From assembly GCF_021646545.1 (NCBI RefSeq), contig NZ_JAKIRP010000009.1, forward strand, positions 186,001 through 250,000: a DNA stretch of 64,000 nt. The letters are read 5' to 3'. Both the position numbers and the translations under genes were made by a program. The notes under the pieces were generated by a model. The model ran no database searches, was not told the DNA's origin, and was given only the letters and a program-made list of their open reading frames with translations. Below are positions 52,414-62,037 of this stretch, one piece after another. The stretch's first letter is position 1. Every line of letters begins with the position of its first letter. The stretch comes from Chitinophaga filiformis. Its GTDB lineage: Bacteria; Bacteroidota; Bacteroidia; Chitinophagales; Chitinophagaceae.

Positions 52414-52887
52414 TTTTATGAGTTGGTATCTAAAGGTATGAAGCACTGATCCTTATTCCAAAAAAGTTATTATATATATCCGGCTACTTCCTGCGGTCGG
52501 ATAACGTTAACGCTGTTACTGACAAAAGAAATTACTTTTAACTGACTTTATAGCTATGTCATGAACAAACGGAAGTTTACTCAGCATTAACCGCCGACAA
52601 TTTAGCCAAACATAAGCCACAGTTTGAGGCCATGATAAAAGACACCATCAGATATTATAAACTGACCAGGAAAGTGCTTACATGATGTGGAGAGACCTGG
52701 GACGTTTGTGCTTCTGGATAAAAAACAGGATCTCGAAAGAAGAAATTTCGATGACTGCTGGTGCGTAATGCAGGATATGTGATGCAGGCATTGAGCGCTG
52801 GGTGGGTGATCTTCAGGCTTTACAGTTAGAGCTGAAATAGCAGAACAAGCCTATCAACGTTAGGCTTGTTCTCTTGTATGCAATTCC
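52414..52887 (+). other. Intergenic region with a broken reading frame
   Basis: Contains what may be a decayed plus-strand gene at about 52561-52760: MNKRKFT in one frame, then ALTADNLAKHKPQFEAMIKD in another, and DVERPGTFVLLDKKQDLERRN in a third. Each piece looks protein-like, but the family was not recognised and frameshifts separate them. The rest is empty apart from the terminator at 52842. Confidence 0.3.
52842..52872 (-). terminator. Terminator of the NTF2-like gene
   Basis: AGAACAAGCCTA / TAGGCTTGTTCT, 12-bp perfect stem with 7-nt loop, 16 bp past the stop at 52888. Confidence 0.75.
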
Positions 52888-53262
52888 TTAGTCGCGTACA
52901 ATTGACGATTCCTTAACAACCTGCCATCTTCCGGACAGATATTCCCAGATGACTGTCAGAAACTTTCTACTCGGTTGCCCATTAAGCTCGAGTTCGCGGG
53001 TAATCACCACCATGCCCATATTTTCCTCGCATACAGCGTAATGAAATTCGGTTTTGGTCGAAAGTGGTTCAATGTTCGCATCCTTGTTTCCCTGAACAAA
53101 AGCGACGAGTTGTTCCTTGTTCATGGTTTGTACCGCACCATCTTTATCAACATTAGCTATCAGGAATTTGTCTGCATAGATTTCCCTGACATATGGTACA
53201 TCAAAATGTGTTGCATGATAGATGAGATCTTTGGTTAGTTCAATTAATTCTTGACTGGTCAT
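52888..53262 (-). CDS. NTF2-like (SnoaL/DUF4440-type) protein
   Basis: 124 residues with the NTF2 fold pattern: helix QELIELTKDLIYHATHFDVPYVREIYADKFLIANVDKDG, a conserved MNKEQLVAFVQGN, then strands TKTEFHYAVCEENMGMVVITRELELNGQPSRKFLTVIWEYLSGRWQVVKESS. The final W-x-V...S strand is typical of DUF4440/nuclear transport factor 2-like members. Cytosolic; ligand or enzyme role unknown. Single-gene unit with a good terminator. Confidence 0.8.
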   Translation of the reverse strand: MTSQELIELTKDLIYHATHFDVPYVREIYADKFLIANVDKDGAVQTMNKEQLVAFVQGNKDANIEPLSTKTEFHYAVCEENMGMVVITRELELNGQPSRKFLTVIWEYLSGRWQVVKESSIVRD

Positions 53263-53585
53263 CTTTTAGTTTTTAAAGTTATTGTTCTGTTTTTTTGTTA
53301 TTTCTTCAGGAGTATACTAGCAATAATCAACCTCTGGTGGAGGAAGTTGTTAACGTTAATGAACAGACGGAGAATTGCAATACCTATGCCTGCAATTAAA
53401 CGGTTGTTAATCAGGTGTTTGTTGGCTTATTGCACTTTCGTTTTCACTGTATTTCGCTAACAATTAAGTTAGACCGCGAAATGAAGTGTCCAGTAGCAGC
53501 TGGTAGCAGATAGCAGGAGCCGGGGAACAAATTGGCGGTTAATCAGCCACATTTTATTAACTTATAGCACTAAAAGGAATTCAAC
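53263..53585 (+). other. Intergenic region, no supported gene
   Basis: 323 bases between divergent genes. A short frame (about 53295-53394) without ATG ends in the Cys-containing text ENCNTYACN; I do not regard it as a gene. No exact TAnnTTTG box was seen for the cupin gene. Confidence 0.4.
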
Positions 53586-53906
53586 ATGATAAATTTAGAT
53601 GAGATCACCGCCAAAGAGATTATACCCGGTTTTTCTGCAAAATTCGTTCACACGCCTTCTATGACACTGAGTTACTGGGATGTAAAAAAAGGGGCGGTGC
53701 TTCCGAATCACAAGCATGTTCATGAGCAGGTAACACAGGTAGAAGAGGGGCAATTTGAATTGACCGTTGGCGGCGAAACGAAGGTGTACACGAAAGGGAT
53801 GGTAGCGCTTATACCTTCGTGGGTAGAGCATAGCGGCGTGGCGCTCACGGACTGTAAGATATTTGATATTTTCACTCCGGTGAGGGAGGATTATAAGGAG
53901 ATGTGA
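53586..53906 (+). CDS. Cupin domain protein
   Basis: 106 residues forming one cupin barrel. Motif 1 is PNHKHVHEQVTQVEEGQFEL (His43, His45, Glu48-type metal ligands) and motif 2 is GMVALIPSWVEHSGVAL (His82). These fit the metal-binding RmlC-like cupins; activity unknown. No signal peptide, so cytosolic. The protein starts at the only ATG with a near Shine-Dalgarno-like AAAAGGAAT. It is convergent with the ankyrin-Ulp1 gene whose stop is at 53967. Confidence 0.85.
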   Translation: MINLDEITAKEIIPGFSAKFVHTPSMTLSYWDVKKGAVLPNHKHVHEQVTQVEEGQFELTVGGETKVYTKGMVALIPSWVEHSGVALTDCKIFDIFTPVREDYKEM

Positions 53907-53966
53907 CCCTGGCCATTCCGGGACGGTGGTAGGCGTTTTAGATGAGCGACCTGCGGAGACATCGGA

Positions 53967-56900
53967 TTACTTGTTTGCTTTTAAAAATTTAGCGATTTCT
54001 TGTCGTTCTTCTTCAAATAGGTCCGCCAACTCTTCCGTTTTAGTCAATTCCTGGTATATCTTGTAAATATATACCATGTAAATTTTTTGCATTTTCTCAT
54101 CCACATCTTCAAAATTTATCATCAAACTTTGCGATAACTCAAGAAGTGAGGAAGGAACGTCGAGAAATTCATGATAGTTTTCCTCTATCCAAAGTTCACT
54201 ATATTCCTGCATTCCATTTCCAAAAGTATGATATGTATGATCTTCAATGACCAGTTCCATAGAAGATTCAGTTCTTGACTTCTCCCCAGGACTATTCTTC
54301 GCCAATTTTAGATTTTGTTTGTGCAGCTCTTCCACAACCGCTCCTATCACACTCAGGGAATCATGTAAGTCCTGTACACTGCCTCCATTTTCCAAAATAG
54401 TCACAATTTTGCTGGCAGATTCAATCATCCATGTGCCGCATGTATATCCGTCCTCCTGCAAGTCGTCAGATAGGTCAACGATGTTGTCAACTCTGGTATA
54501 AACACCAGTCATTCGAAGCATGAGTTTAATTAACGCTATCTTCTTTTCATCTTGTCCCATCGAGTCGAAGAAATACACCATCGGGGCTGACCTGCGATCC
54601 GGGTTTTGCCTGATAACCAATGTAGCCCAGTGAGCATTATTGAAGTTAATTGGAACCACTGTATTTTCTTCCACTGCACCACTGTCCATTTGATGAAGAT
54701 AGTTACTGCGGATGACTTCAGCCAGGACATCCGGATTATCCGTGATGTTGACGGCCGGTATAATATGTGTGTTGGGCAGAGTTGCATTATTAAGCCCTGC
54801 TTCCACTTCGGCATCAGTCAGCCAATCTTCGTCAAGATCGGTGAAACGAGCATATTTCGCCCAATCCCTGGGTAACTGTATTTTTTTCTTTCTCGTTTGT
54901 TTATTCTGTACGCCCACAAGCAAATTAATAACCTCTTCGTTCTTCTCCCCAGTGCCATGTAACTCCAGCGCAAGCGCCAGGGCCGTGCGACCTTGATCAT
55001 CTTCTCCATCAAGATTTACGCCGATAGACAATAACAGTTCGATCAATGCGACACTGTTTGAAATAACTGCCAAATGCAATAGATCGGCGCCTTGTATCTC
55101 GGGTGAACGAAGTAGTTCGATCAAAGCAATTCTGAGCTTCAGTTTATCAATGGTTCCTATTGTTTGCAGGGCATCTTTGTCTCCGAGAAGCCCGTTTTTC
55201 AGTATATTGACAACCGCTTCATCGGGCTTGTGACCGTCTTCCCCCGATAAGATCTTTAGCACTGTTGCACCAAAGTCGGACCCGCTTATAACCTCAATTT
55301 CATCATGGAACGGATTGTCACTACCGGGTATCGTACCTTCCACGAAATTGATATATAGTTCCATAATCCATGCAGCAATCTGTTGTGGAGATAACTCGCC
55401 AAGTTCTTCCCCGTGTCTTGATATCAGGTTGGCAAAAAGATTATATAAGCGAATAGGTCCCATGCTGAAAAGTCTTTCCCGATGAAGTTCCCTTTTGTCT
55501 TCATCAATATGGACGGGGCGTACCTGCGTCCATAGTTTTTCAATCTCTTTCTGTACCCCAAAAAGCAAGTTTTCCGTTTTATTGTGCCCGGCGCTGTGTG
55601 AATACATACTTTTACCGACAGACTTACTACTTTTAATGCTTCCGCGTTCGCTGGGCCTATCCTCACTTTCCTCAACGGAAGCAGTTTTGTGTCCGTTGTA
55701 TTCAGTAAGTTCCTTTGTGATTTCCAGATCATTTTCTGTGTCCTGTATTTGCTCCGCAATTTCAAATTCGTTCAATTGTTGGTAGTCGTCGCTGTCCCTC
55801 CTTCTTCTCCACCGGTATCGCGCCCGATCGTAAACATGGACCAGTTCACCTGTGTCTGTTTCTCTTACAGAGGAAAATACATTTAGGAAATTGTACTTTT
55901 TATTAGTTTGCCCCATGGTGGATCCACGAGCTATATTATTGAGGTGAAGAATGGTATCCAGCTGGGTGAACTCTAGTCGTATATTCTCAATACCCATCGT
56001 CAGGGCGAAAAACTCAAGTAAAATAGATTCGAAGCGATGAATGATATCTTGATCTATTTTATATTCCTGAATGGTAGCATATACTTCGTTTCCCCTACCA
56101 CTCAGAATGGCCAACATAGCTGCTGCCAGAATCTGAGTTCCCCGTTCTGTCTGGGTTTCCTGGCTGGAAGCTTCCAGCAAGTGGGCACCCAGATCTGCTG
56201 CAAGCTGGTGTAGCGACAGTGCAATGGCGGGCCAGGACCTTCCGGGACCGCCTTCTGCATCCTTAAGTTGGCGACCGCGAAACTGGATTTCTGTACTTTG
56301 GGCCTCATCCCATATTCCAAATTCAATGTTGTACACAGTTGGCTTTTGTTTACCTCCACTACTTTTGGCATTCTTGAATTCATGAGCGAAACTTAGCCAA
56401 TCTTCCATCCCAACAATAGAGACATTATTAAAGGAATTCGGGAATTTCTTTTCTTTTCGATACGCGTCAGTTTGCTTATACTTCCCAATTTCTTTAATGA
56501 CAGATAATGCAATTTTGCTAAACGTTTCGTTGGGGGCTAATTCCGAAATGTATTCATCCAGTAAGTCATTCAAGGCTGTTATGACAGAGATAATACGATC
56601 GAATTCTAATTTTCCTTCCGGCGTCTCGTCTTCCTCGCTGCTATAGTACCGGTCGTCGCTATCACTTGATGATCTGGAATCGTCTACCTCATAATTCAGC
56701 CATTCACGTTGCTGATGGGCTGCTGTGGCGAATCGGATAGCTTTTACACTGTTTGCTTCTTCGAGTTCCCTGTAATACTTCCCGTATTCACTCTCGTTCT
56801 GGAGGTTTAGCTGGTTTGGAGGTTCTATGTTTAATTCGTCTCTAAGAAAAGTTATAATGTCTGATTCCTCAATGTCATAATTCCCTATATCTTGTGCATA

Positions 56901-57203
56901 AGATATTATGGTTTTAATTTTACTCTCCCATTTTTTTTTCGCCAGAGAATCCCATGGTTCTTTTCTTTGAATGACGGCTGCGGTGTTAATAGTAATAGCT
57001 GCCGGGCTTGTTTGCGCAATGTTGTCTTCCGGCTCTTCCGGCTCAATTGTTTTTTTCTGGTATGGATGAACGGCAGGCCTGGAGGCGCCTGATGAAGTAA
57101 GGCCGGATGAAGCGATAGGAGTAGTGATTTTGACGGGTTGTGGAGCTTTATCTTTAGAGGGCATCGCAGGGAGTTTGAGGGTTTCAAGCTGTTGTAATTG
57201 CAA
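53967..57203 (-). CDS. Large ankyrin-repeat protein with Ulp1/C48-like cysteine peptidase domain
   Basis: 1078 residues, no classical signal peptide. The N-terminus (1-85) is Pro/Ser/Thr/Gln-rich and disordered, with IQRKEPW at 78-84, a motif type common in DUF4157-associated and eCIS-linked cargo proteins. Residues about 90-660 are helical and unrecognised. About 700-755 hold ankyrin-type repeats (DLLHLAVISNSVALIELLLSIGVN, QGRTALALALE). The domain at about 780-960 has NNAHWATLVIR (His near 856), VYFFDSMG (Asp near 882) and LQEDGYTCGTWMIE (Gln and Cys near 920): the His-Asp-Gln-Cys order of clan CE (Ulp1/adenain) peptidases. A helical tail closes it. Protease activity on ubiquitin-like modifiers or host proteins is inferred from the motif. 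Confidence 0.75.
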   Translation of the reverse strand: MQLQQLETLKLPAMPSKDKAPQPVKITTPIASSGLTSSGASRPAVHPYQKKTIEPEEPEDNIAQTSPAAITINTAAVIQRKEPWDSLAKKKWESKIKTIISYAQDIGNYDIEESDIITFLRDELNIEPPNQLNLQNESEYGKYYRELEEANSVKAIRFATAAHQQREWLNYEVDDSRSSSDSDDRYYSSEEDETPEGKLEFDRIISVITALNDLLDEYISELAPNETFSKIALSVIKEIGKYKQTDAYRKEKKFPNSFNNVSIVGMEDWLSFAHEFKNAKSSGGKQKPTVYNIEFGIWDEAQSTEIQFRGRQLKDAEGGPGRSWPAIALSLHQLAADLGAHLLEASSQETQTERGTQILAAAMLAILSGRGNEVYATIQEYKIDQDIIHRFESILLEFFALTMGIENIRLEFTQLDTILHLNNIARGSTMGQTNKKYNFLNVFSSVRETDTGELVHVYDRARYRWRRRRDSDDYQQLNEFEIAEQIQDTENDLEITKELTEYNGHKTASVEESEDRPSERGSIKSSKSVGKSMYSHSAGHNKTENLLFGVQKEIEKLWTQVRPVHIDEDKRELHRERLFSMGPIRLYNLFANLISRHGEELGELSPQQIAAWIMELYINFVEGTIPGSDNPFHDEIEVISGSDFGATVLKILSGEDGHKPDEAVVNILKNGLLGDKDALQTIGTIDKLKLRIALIELLRSPEIQGADLLHLAVISNSVALIELLLSIGVNLDGEDDQGRTALALALELHGTGEKNEEVINLLVGVQNKQTRKKKIQLPRDWAKYARFTDLDEDWLTDAEVEAGLNNATLPNTHIIPAVNITDNPDVLAEVIRSNYLHQMDSGAVEENTVVPINFNNAHWATLVIRQNPDRRSAPMVYFFDSMGQDEKKIALIKLMLRMTGVYTRVDNIVDLSDDLQEDGYTCGTWMIESASKIVTILENGGSVQDLHDSLSVIGAVVEELHKQNLKLAKNSPGEKSRTESSMELVIEDHTYHTFGNGMQEYSELWIEENYHEFLDVPSSLLELSQSLMINFEDVDEKMQKIYMVYIYKIYQELTKTEELADLFEEERQEIAKFLKANK

Positions 57204-57399
57204 TATACTTACTTTAATTAAGGTATCATTGCGCTTTTGTTACTCTTTTTATCCTTAAGTCCCTTTTTTAGTCAGATGTTGCGGATGTTAAATATCCCTT
57301 TTCCTTAGCCCATGAACGCTAAAACGCTATGTTTGCGGAATCAAGTCTATAAGTTATTTTATAAGATGGATTTAATCCTGTAACAAGTTCCGGAAAATC

Positions 57400-58464
57400 T
57401 TACTTAAATGATAAATTTTCCGAAAAGAAGCCCAACATTTTCTTTCCAATCCTTTCGGCGACACGGTTAATATGATCGCCTTCATAAATTTCAAAGGAAT
57501 GTTTGATGTCATATTTGTTTAACTCGCTGTCCAACGTTTTAATGCTTTCTGCAATATTGGCATCTCTTGTTCCTGCGTCAAATCCGATGGCGGTTAGTTT
57601 TTTGATGTTGAAGATGTACTGATCCAGATTATTCAGTGGCCTGTTGGCGTCCCATTTTTGCAAAACAGTGGGCTGCAGTTTTCCATCCTTTACCGGCAGG
57701 TCAAGATAAAAAGGAGGATTCGTGGGATTGGGTGACCAGGCCGCTGCTGAAGCAAAGAGTGCTTTGGTAAAGAAATCGGCTTTCTGCACTTCTGCTGTTG
57801 TTTTAATGCTATCTGCACGCAGGAAGGGTGGTGGTATGGTTTCCATAGACATTGGAGAAGAATTCAGGCAGCAGGGGCTTAGCAAATACACCGTTGAAAA
57901 TACATCGGGATTCTTTTCGCCGATCCGCAACGCACCATAGCCACCCATAGAGTGACCGCACAAACCGCGACTTTCTTTTTTCGCGATGGTGCGGTAATGA
58001 CTATCGACATACGCAACCAGTTCTTTCGCAACAAAATCTTCCCAGTTACCCGTTGTGATAGAATTCGAATACATACTTCCCTGGAAAAGTGTATAAGCAT
58101 CCGGTGTAACTACGATCATTTCATGGGCCGCATCAGCCGTAAAAGCGGTGTCAAGAATTGGCGGCAATACCATCCAGTGCTTTGTAAACCCATAAAATTT
58201 TGCATCATCGTCTGTATAGCCATGGAGGAAATAAACTACGGGATAACGCTTTGCAGGGTTAGTCTGATAGCTCGGAGGCAGATATACTGACACATAACGA
58301 TTGGTACTGTCGCCACTGAGATTTCCTTCCAGCAATTGAGCGTGAACCTTTATTCGCTTAACAACGCCTTTTGAAATCTGTTTTTGCTGGCCACATGCTG
58401 TTACTGAGAACAGCATCAATGAGAAGATGAAAACAGCCGTGAAATGAAACGTATATTTTTTCAT
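57400..58464 (-). CDS. Secreted esterase D/feruloyl esterase-like alpha/beta hydrolase, lipoprotein
   Basis: 354 residues from the ATG at 58464 (MKKYTFHFTAVFIFSLMLFSVTACGQ), giving a lipobox (VTAC). The esterase-D domain has YVSVYLPPSYQTNPAKRYPVVYFLHGYTDDD, the nucleophile elbow GLCGHSMGGYGAL (Ser near 180), GFDAGTRD (acid) and EIYEGDHINRVAERI (His near 335). This is the S-formylglutathione hydrolase/FrsA-like family, often acting as acetyl or feruloyl esterases on plant polysaccharides in Bacteroidota. The longer frame up to 58590 is rejected because the lipoprotein signal starts here. It is divergent from the small Cdd1-like gene. Confidence 0.88.
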   Translation of the reverse strand: MKKYTFHFTAVFIFSLMLFSVTACGQQKQISKGVVKRIKVHAQLLEGNLSGDSTNRYVSVYLPPSYQTNPAKRYPVVYFLHGYTDDDAKFYGFTKHWMVLPPILDTAFTADAAHEMIVVTPDAYTLFQGSMYSNSITTGNWEDFVAKELVAYVDSHYRTIAKKESRGLCGHSMGGYGALRIGEKNPDVFSTVYLLSPCCLNSSPMSMETIPPPFLRADSIKTTAEVQKADFFTKALFASAAAWSPNPTNPPFYLDLPVKDGKLQPTVLQKWDANRPLNNLDQYIFNIKKLTAIGFDAGTRDANIAESIKTLDSELNKYDIKHSFEIYEGDHINRVAERIGKKMLGFFSENLSFK

Positions 58465-58527
58465 TGACAGTAATTTTATAACCGTTGCTTTAAGATAAGT
58501 GAAAAGGCCGATAATTTTCAAATTGCA

Positions 58528-58535
58528 TACTTTTG
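58528..58535 (+). promoter_or_regulatory. -7 box TACTTTTG
   Basis: Exact TAnnTTTG match 19 bp before the ATG at 58555 of the Cdd1-like gene. Confidence 0.55.
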
Positions 58536-58554
58536 AGATAGATAATAATGACAG

Positions 58555-58842
58555 ATGACAAAGCAGGAGGCAATAAAAGACCTTATTCAAATTCCGGGAG
58601 TGGGCAAATCTTTGGCTACAGACCTCTGGAATATTGGTATTACAAAAGTTGCTGAGCTCAAGGGAAAAGACCCGGAATTGCTTTATGACCTTTCAAACCG
58701 CCTTGCCGGTGTCGTACAGGATCGTTGCGTATTATATGTTTTCAGATGTGCAGTGTATTATGCCGACACACCGAAAGCGCAACATGAAACCGAAAAGTTA
58801 AAATGGTGGAATTGGAAGGATAAGTTGCCGAACCGTAAGTAA
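58555..58842 (+). CDS. Cdd1-like helix-hairpin-helix protein
   Basis: 95 residues. The HhH motif is LIQIPGVGKSLATDLWNIGITKVAEL (about 11-36), followed by DPELLYDLSNRLAGVVQDRCVLYVFRCAVYYA and the tryptophan-rich tail KLKWWNWKD. This matches the pathogenicity-locus Cdd1 family (PF11731-type), small proteins presumed to bind DNA non-specifically. A second ATG at 58548 is out of frame. The stop lies 14 bp from the convergent PHP-like gene. Confidence 0.85.
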   Translation: MTKQEAIKDLIQIPGVGKSLATDLWNIGITKVAELKGKDPELLYDLSNRLAGVVQDRCVLYVFRCAVYYADTPKAQHETEKLKWWNWKDKLPNRK

Positions 58843-58855
58843 GGTGCTCAACGCC

Positions 58856-60925
58856 TTATAACAACCAGAACGTCTGACTGAAAGCTCCATTGGCGGCTAC
58901 ATCCCAGGCCTCGACACGAACCCATTTTCTACCGCGTAAGCTAACCGGAAATTGGAAACTTTTGTCCCCGAACGCCTTTGTATTCGTCAGCGGGACTCTT
59001 TCACGATATACCTTTTTGCCATCGCCGGAAATGATCTCCACGAAATTCATTGGAAACGTCCATTGTAATTTCAGGTCGATAGTGGCCATGCCGTTAGGCG
59101 AAAGTTGCAAGCTATCGCCTGAAGAATGTCCGTTAACTTTCAGCAGTGGCATCAGTACTTCTCCTGTGCTACCGAAGAACCGTCCATGTTGCATGGCATC
59201 CAGTATAGGAAGCCAGCTGTCTTTATACGCCGGAAGTTTATCGAGCATGAGATAGTTGACGTTCATGTGTGCATACATCTCGTTGTGTTGTGTAATAGTG
59301 AACAGATCAGCTTCACAGATAACGGTCTTTTTAGTGCCCCAGTTGTTCATGTCATCCATCAGATCAAGCACTCTTTTGCCGAGACGGGGCTGGGAAAGAT
59401 CTGCCGGCATTGCTTTCCAGGCAGCTCCCATAAAACGGTCGGATAAAAAGAACGCTTCGTGGTTGTAATTATCGGGAGTATTAACTGAGCCTTTGGTGCG
59501 GGGGTGGGCCGTCCAAGCAAGCCCCTGCTCGTCCTTGAGTAATCTTAGCATATCCTCCTTATCACCGATATGATACACTTTCCCGTAACCGGGCTTTTCT
59601 TCCACATAGGGCTGTCCGGGTTTGCGGGACATTACCCAGTATACAGGCCGTGGAAAGAAATTCAGCCAGTGGCCACCGAAGAATTCATTAGGCTCCTCGC
59701 CGGGCAGCAGTAGAAATTTGTTGTCTGACTGCTTTTCACATAAGTCAAAAAGTGCTTTTAGCTGCGGCAGGCGTTTTTCATCTGGTCCACGGGGATCGGC
59801 AGTGTAATGGAATTCCGCAAGATGTACAATGTCTACGCCCAGGTTCCTGAATACTTTTACGAACTCAGGATGTTCAGGTACCGGCTGTCCCGCCATCATC
59901 ACCTTCATCACGAACTCATTATGGAAGTGGCTGGACATTGTTTTAAATCCGGGTAATTCAACATACCGGTCATTATGCGTAAATGCTTTCAGTGCTGTAA
60001 ATGCTGCGGCATCGTTGTCCTTGCTGAGCAGGCAAAAGAAATTTAAGCGCTGTTTGGTACCGGGGGGAGCGTTGAACCAGGGCACAAAGCGTTTGTCGCC
60101 TTCCAGCTCCTGTCGTATGCCTATACCGTAACCTTTGACCATTTGCCGGTATTGATTGCCATACCAGGTGAAACTCAGGTTGAACGCTTCATCCAGTGGA
60201 TAGAAATATTGATGTGGGGGAGGGAAGACCACCATAGTTCCCTGTTTGCCGGATGCCGCAATAGCTCTGTATTTTACAGCGAGATTACGCGCGGAATCGT
60301 TGGAAATAACGGGTGCCTGTTGCATACTGTCTCCTGTATTCATCCATGAGATACGCTGCCAGTCCGACTCCTTACTTATCATGCCCGCATCAAACAAGAT
60401 AGCTTTAGCCTGTTCTTCTGTGCTGATTACAGCAGCAATATTGAGTAATGGACTTCCATTATAGAACGTAACTTCCAGCATGCCGGAGAAGGTCTCTGCG
60501 GAGATGGGGCCTATACTCGCTATCGTACGACTACCTTCGGTTCTCACCGATACCGCTGTTTTCTTCAGGGTCAGTGGATAACTCTGATGCGGCTTATTGG
60601 GCACCTTATCAAAAAATATATTCCAGCTATTTTGCGAGAGCAGATCCCTTTTGCCGACGGTCATCAGAAATGCAGGATCTACACCTGCGGTGATCTGTTG
60701 CTGGCCCAGCGAGATCGCTTTAAAGAGCGGCCGGGAAGGCGAGAGATCAAACACTACTTTGCCCTTAAGTGAATTACCTGCCGGCCAACTGATCTCTAAT
60801 GATTGCCCCTGTTGAGTAACCAGAGTACCGTTTGTCTGTTTAAAGCCTTTCATGTCTACTTTCACCTGCGCAAAGGTAAAAACGGTCATGCATAATGGAA
60901 GTAAGGTTGATATCAGGAATTTCAT
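58856..60925 (-). CDS. Secreted PHP/metallohydrolase-like protein
   Basis: 689 residues. Signal peptide MKFLISTLLPLCMTVFTFAQ. The N-terminal about 350 residues are beta-rich (PSRPLFKAISLGQ, FVPWFNAPPGTKQRL). The central part has MSSHFHNEFVMKVM (HFHNE near 352), NLGVDIVHLAEFHYTADPRGPDEKRL, LPGEEPNEFFGGHW and GLAWTAHPRTKGS, a set of His, Asp and Glu motifs spaced like a PHP-type or amidohydrolase metal centre. A C-terminal Ig-like domain (about 610-689) ends EAWDVAANGAFSQTFWLL. The substrate is unknown; a carbohydrate or phosphoester hydrolase is possible. Family name not certain. Confidence 0.6.
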   Translation of the reverse strand: MKFLISTLLPLCMTVFTFAQVKVDMKGFKQTNGTLVTQQGQSLEISWPAGNSLKGKVVFDLSPSRPLFKAISLGQQQITAGVDPAFLMTVGKRDLLSQNSWNIFFDKVPNKPHQSYPLTLKKTAVSVRTEGSRTIASIGPISAETFSGMLEVTFYNGSPLLNIAAVISTEEQAKAILFDAGMISKESDWQRISWMNTGDSMQQAPVISNDSARNLAVKYRAIAASGKQGTMVVFPPPHQYFYPLDEAFNLSFTWYGNQYRQMVKGYGIGIRQELEGDKRFVPWFNAPPGTKQRLNFFCLLSKDNDAAAFTALKAFTHNDRYVELPGFKTMSSHFHNEFVMKVMMAGQPVPEHPEFVKVFRNLGVDIVHLAEFHYTADPRGPDEKRLPQLKALFDLCEKQSDNKFLLLPGEEPNEFFGGHWLNFFPRPVYWVMSRKPGQPYVEEKPGYGKVYHIGDKEDMLRLLKDEQGLAWTAHPRTKGSVNTPDNYNHEAFFLSDRFMGAAWKAMPADLSQPRLGKRVLDLMDDMNNWGTKKTVICEADLFTITQHNEMYAHMNVNYLMLDKLPAYKDSWLPILDAMQHGRFFGSTGEVLMPLLKVNGHSSGDSLQLSPNGMATIDLKLQWTFPMNFVEIISGDGKKVYRERVPLTNTKAFGDKSFQFPVSLRGRKWVRVEAWDVAANGAFSQTFWLL

Positions 60926-61133
60926 GCAGTGGATTTATGTTCCCAATATAAGGCATCGATAGTTTCGGAGCAAGGGATAGTGATGTGCTGAATATTATTT
61001 AACCACTATTACGTTGCCACGTACCGCATGGTAATTTGCCACAGGGATAAATTTTTCATCTACCTGAATCTTTTTTCCCGTATTGTCAGCGGAGCTTGTC
61101 GTGGCTAATTTGCGGCATATAAAAAACAATCAA

Positions 61134-62030
61134 ATGACAGGAATAACAAACAGTAAGCAGGAGCGGGTAACTATGATCGGGCTCGGCTCCATGGGCGCTG
61201 CTATCGCCCGGGCATTTATCATGAAAGGATATAAGGTAACTATATGGAACCGCGATGCGTCAAAGGCTGCCGCGCTTGTAACCCAGGGGGCGGTATTGGC
61301 CACCGGTATTGTGGAAGCAATAACAGCCAGTCCCCTGGTAGTGGTGTGTGTATCTGACTATAAAGTCACCAGAAAGATATTCGGTACAACGGATGCAACT
61401 GCCGCATTGAATGGCCGTACACTCGTACAGTTGAGCACCGGTACTCCCAAAGAAGCGCGCGAACTGCACACATGGGCGCAACAACAAGGTGCGGTGGCAT
61501 TAAACGGTGATATACTGGCATGGCCAAGGCAGATCGGTGGAGACGAGGCCACTATTACTATATCCGGCCCGCAAGATGCATTTCAACAGCATGCAACAAC
61601 CTTGCAATCACTGGCAGGTACATTTAGTCACCTGGGTGAAGAGCCCGGTGCATCCGCAGTATTTTTCTCAGCGGTAATGGCTTACCTTGCCGGCAACTGG
61701 ATCGGCTTCTGCCATGGTGCATTAATATGTGAGAATGAAGGTGTACCTGTGGATACATTCGGTAACCTGATAGCCAATATATCGCCCATATTGGCCACAG
61801 AATCGCGTCACATGGGTGAAGTAATACAACATAACCGTTTCGCCAATCCCGAAAGTACGGTCAAAACAACAACTGACGATCTTCATTTGCTGGTGCAGCA
61901 TTCAGAAGAAGCGGGTATCAGTACAGAACTGCCAAAGTTTGCCGCCAACATCTTTCAGCGTACGGTAGATGCTGGTTATGGGGCTGAAGAACACGCTGCT
62001 ATTATTAAAGTGCTGCGGAAACAGATATGA
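61134..62030 (+). CDS. Imine-reductase-like/6-phosphogluconate-dehydrogenase-fold NAD(P) oxidoreductase
   Basis: 298 residues from the ATG at 61134 (MTGITNSKQERVTMIGLGSMGAAIARAF). The Rossmann start MIGLGSMGAAIA and WNRDASK (NADP-type Arg) are followed by VVVCVSDYK and LVQLSTGTPKEARELHTWAQQQG, and by the helical second domain with AGNWIGFCHGALICENEGVP and EVIQHNRFANPEST. The structure fits beta-hydroxyacid dehydrogenases, and the absence of the usual catalytic Lys with QLSTGTP in its place points to the imine-reductase branch. The substrate is unknown. It is convergent with an HxlR regulator, with a shared terminator hairpin between. Confidence 0.82.
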   Translation: MTGITNSKQERVTMIGLGSMGAAIARAFIMKGYKVTIWNRDASKAAALVTQGAVLATGIVEAITASPLVVVCVSDYKVTRKIFGTTDATAALNGRTLVQLSTGTPKEARELHTWAQQQGAVALNGDILAWPRQIGGDEATITISGPQDAFQQHATTLQSLAGTFSHLGEEPGASAVFFSAVMAYLAGNWIGFCHGALICENEGVPVDTFGNLIANISPILATESRHMGEVIQHNRFANPESTVKTTTDDLHLLVQHSEEAGISTELPKFAANIFQRTVDAGYGAEEHAAIIKVLRKQI

Positions 62031-62037
62031 TTAGTTT

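Noticed and set aside
53295..53394. Short frame ending ENCNTYACN, reminiscent of a lanthipeptide core
   Set aside because: No ATG start, no recognisable leader and no modification enzyme nearby.
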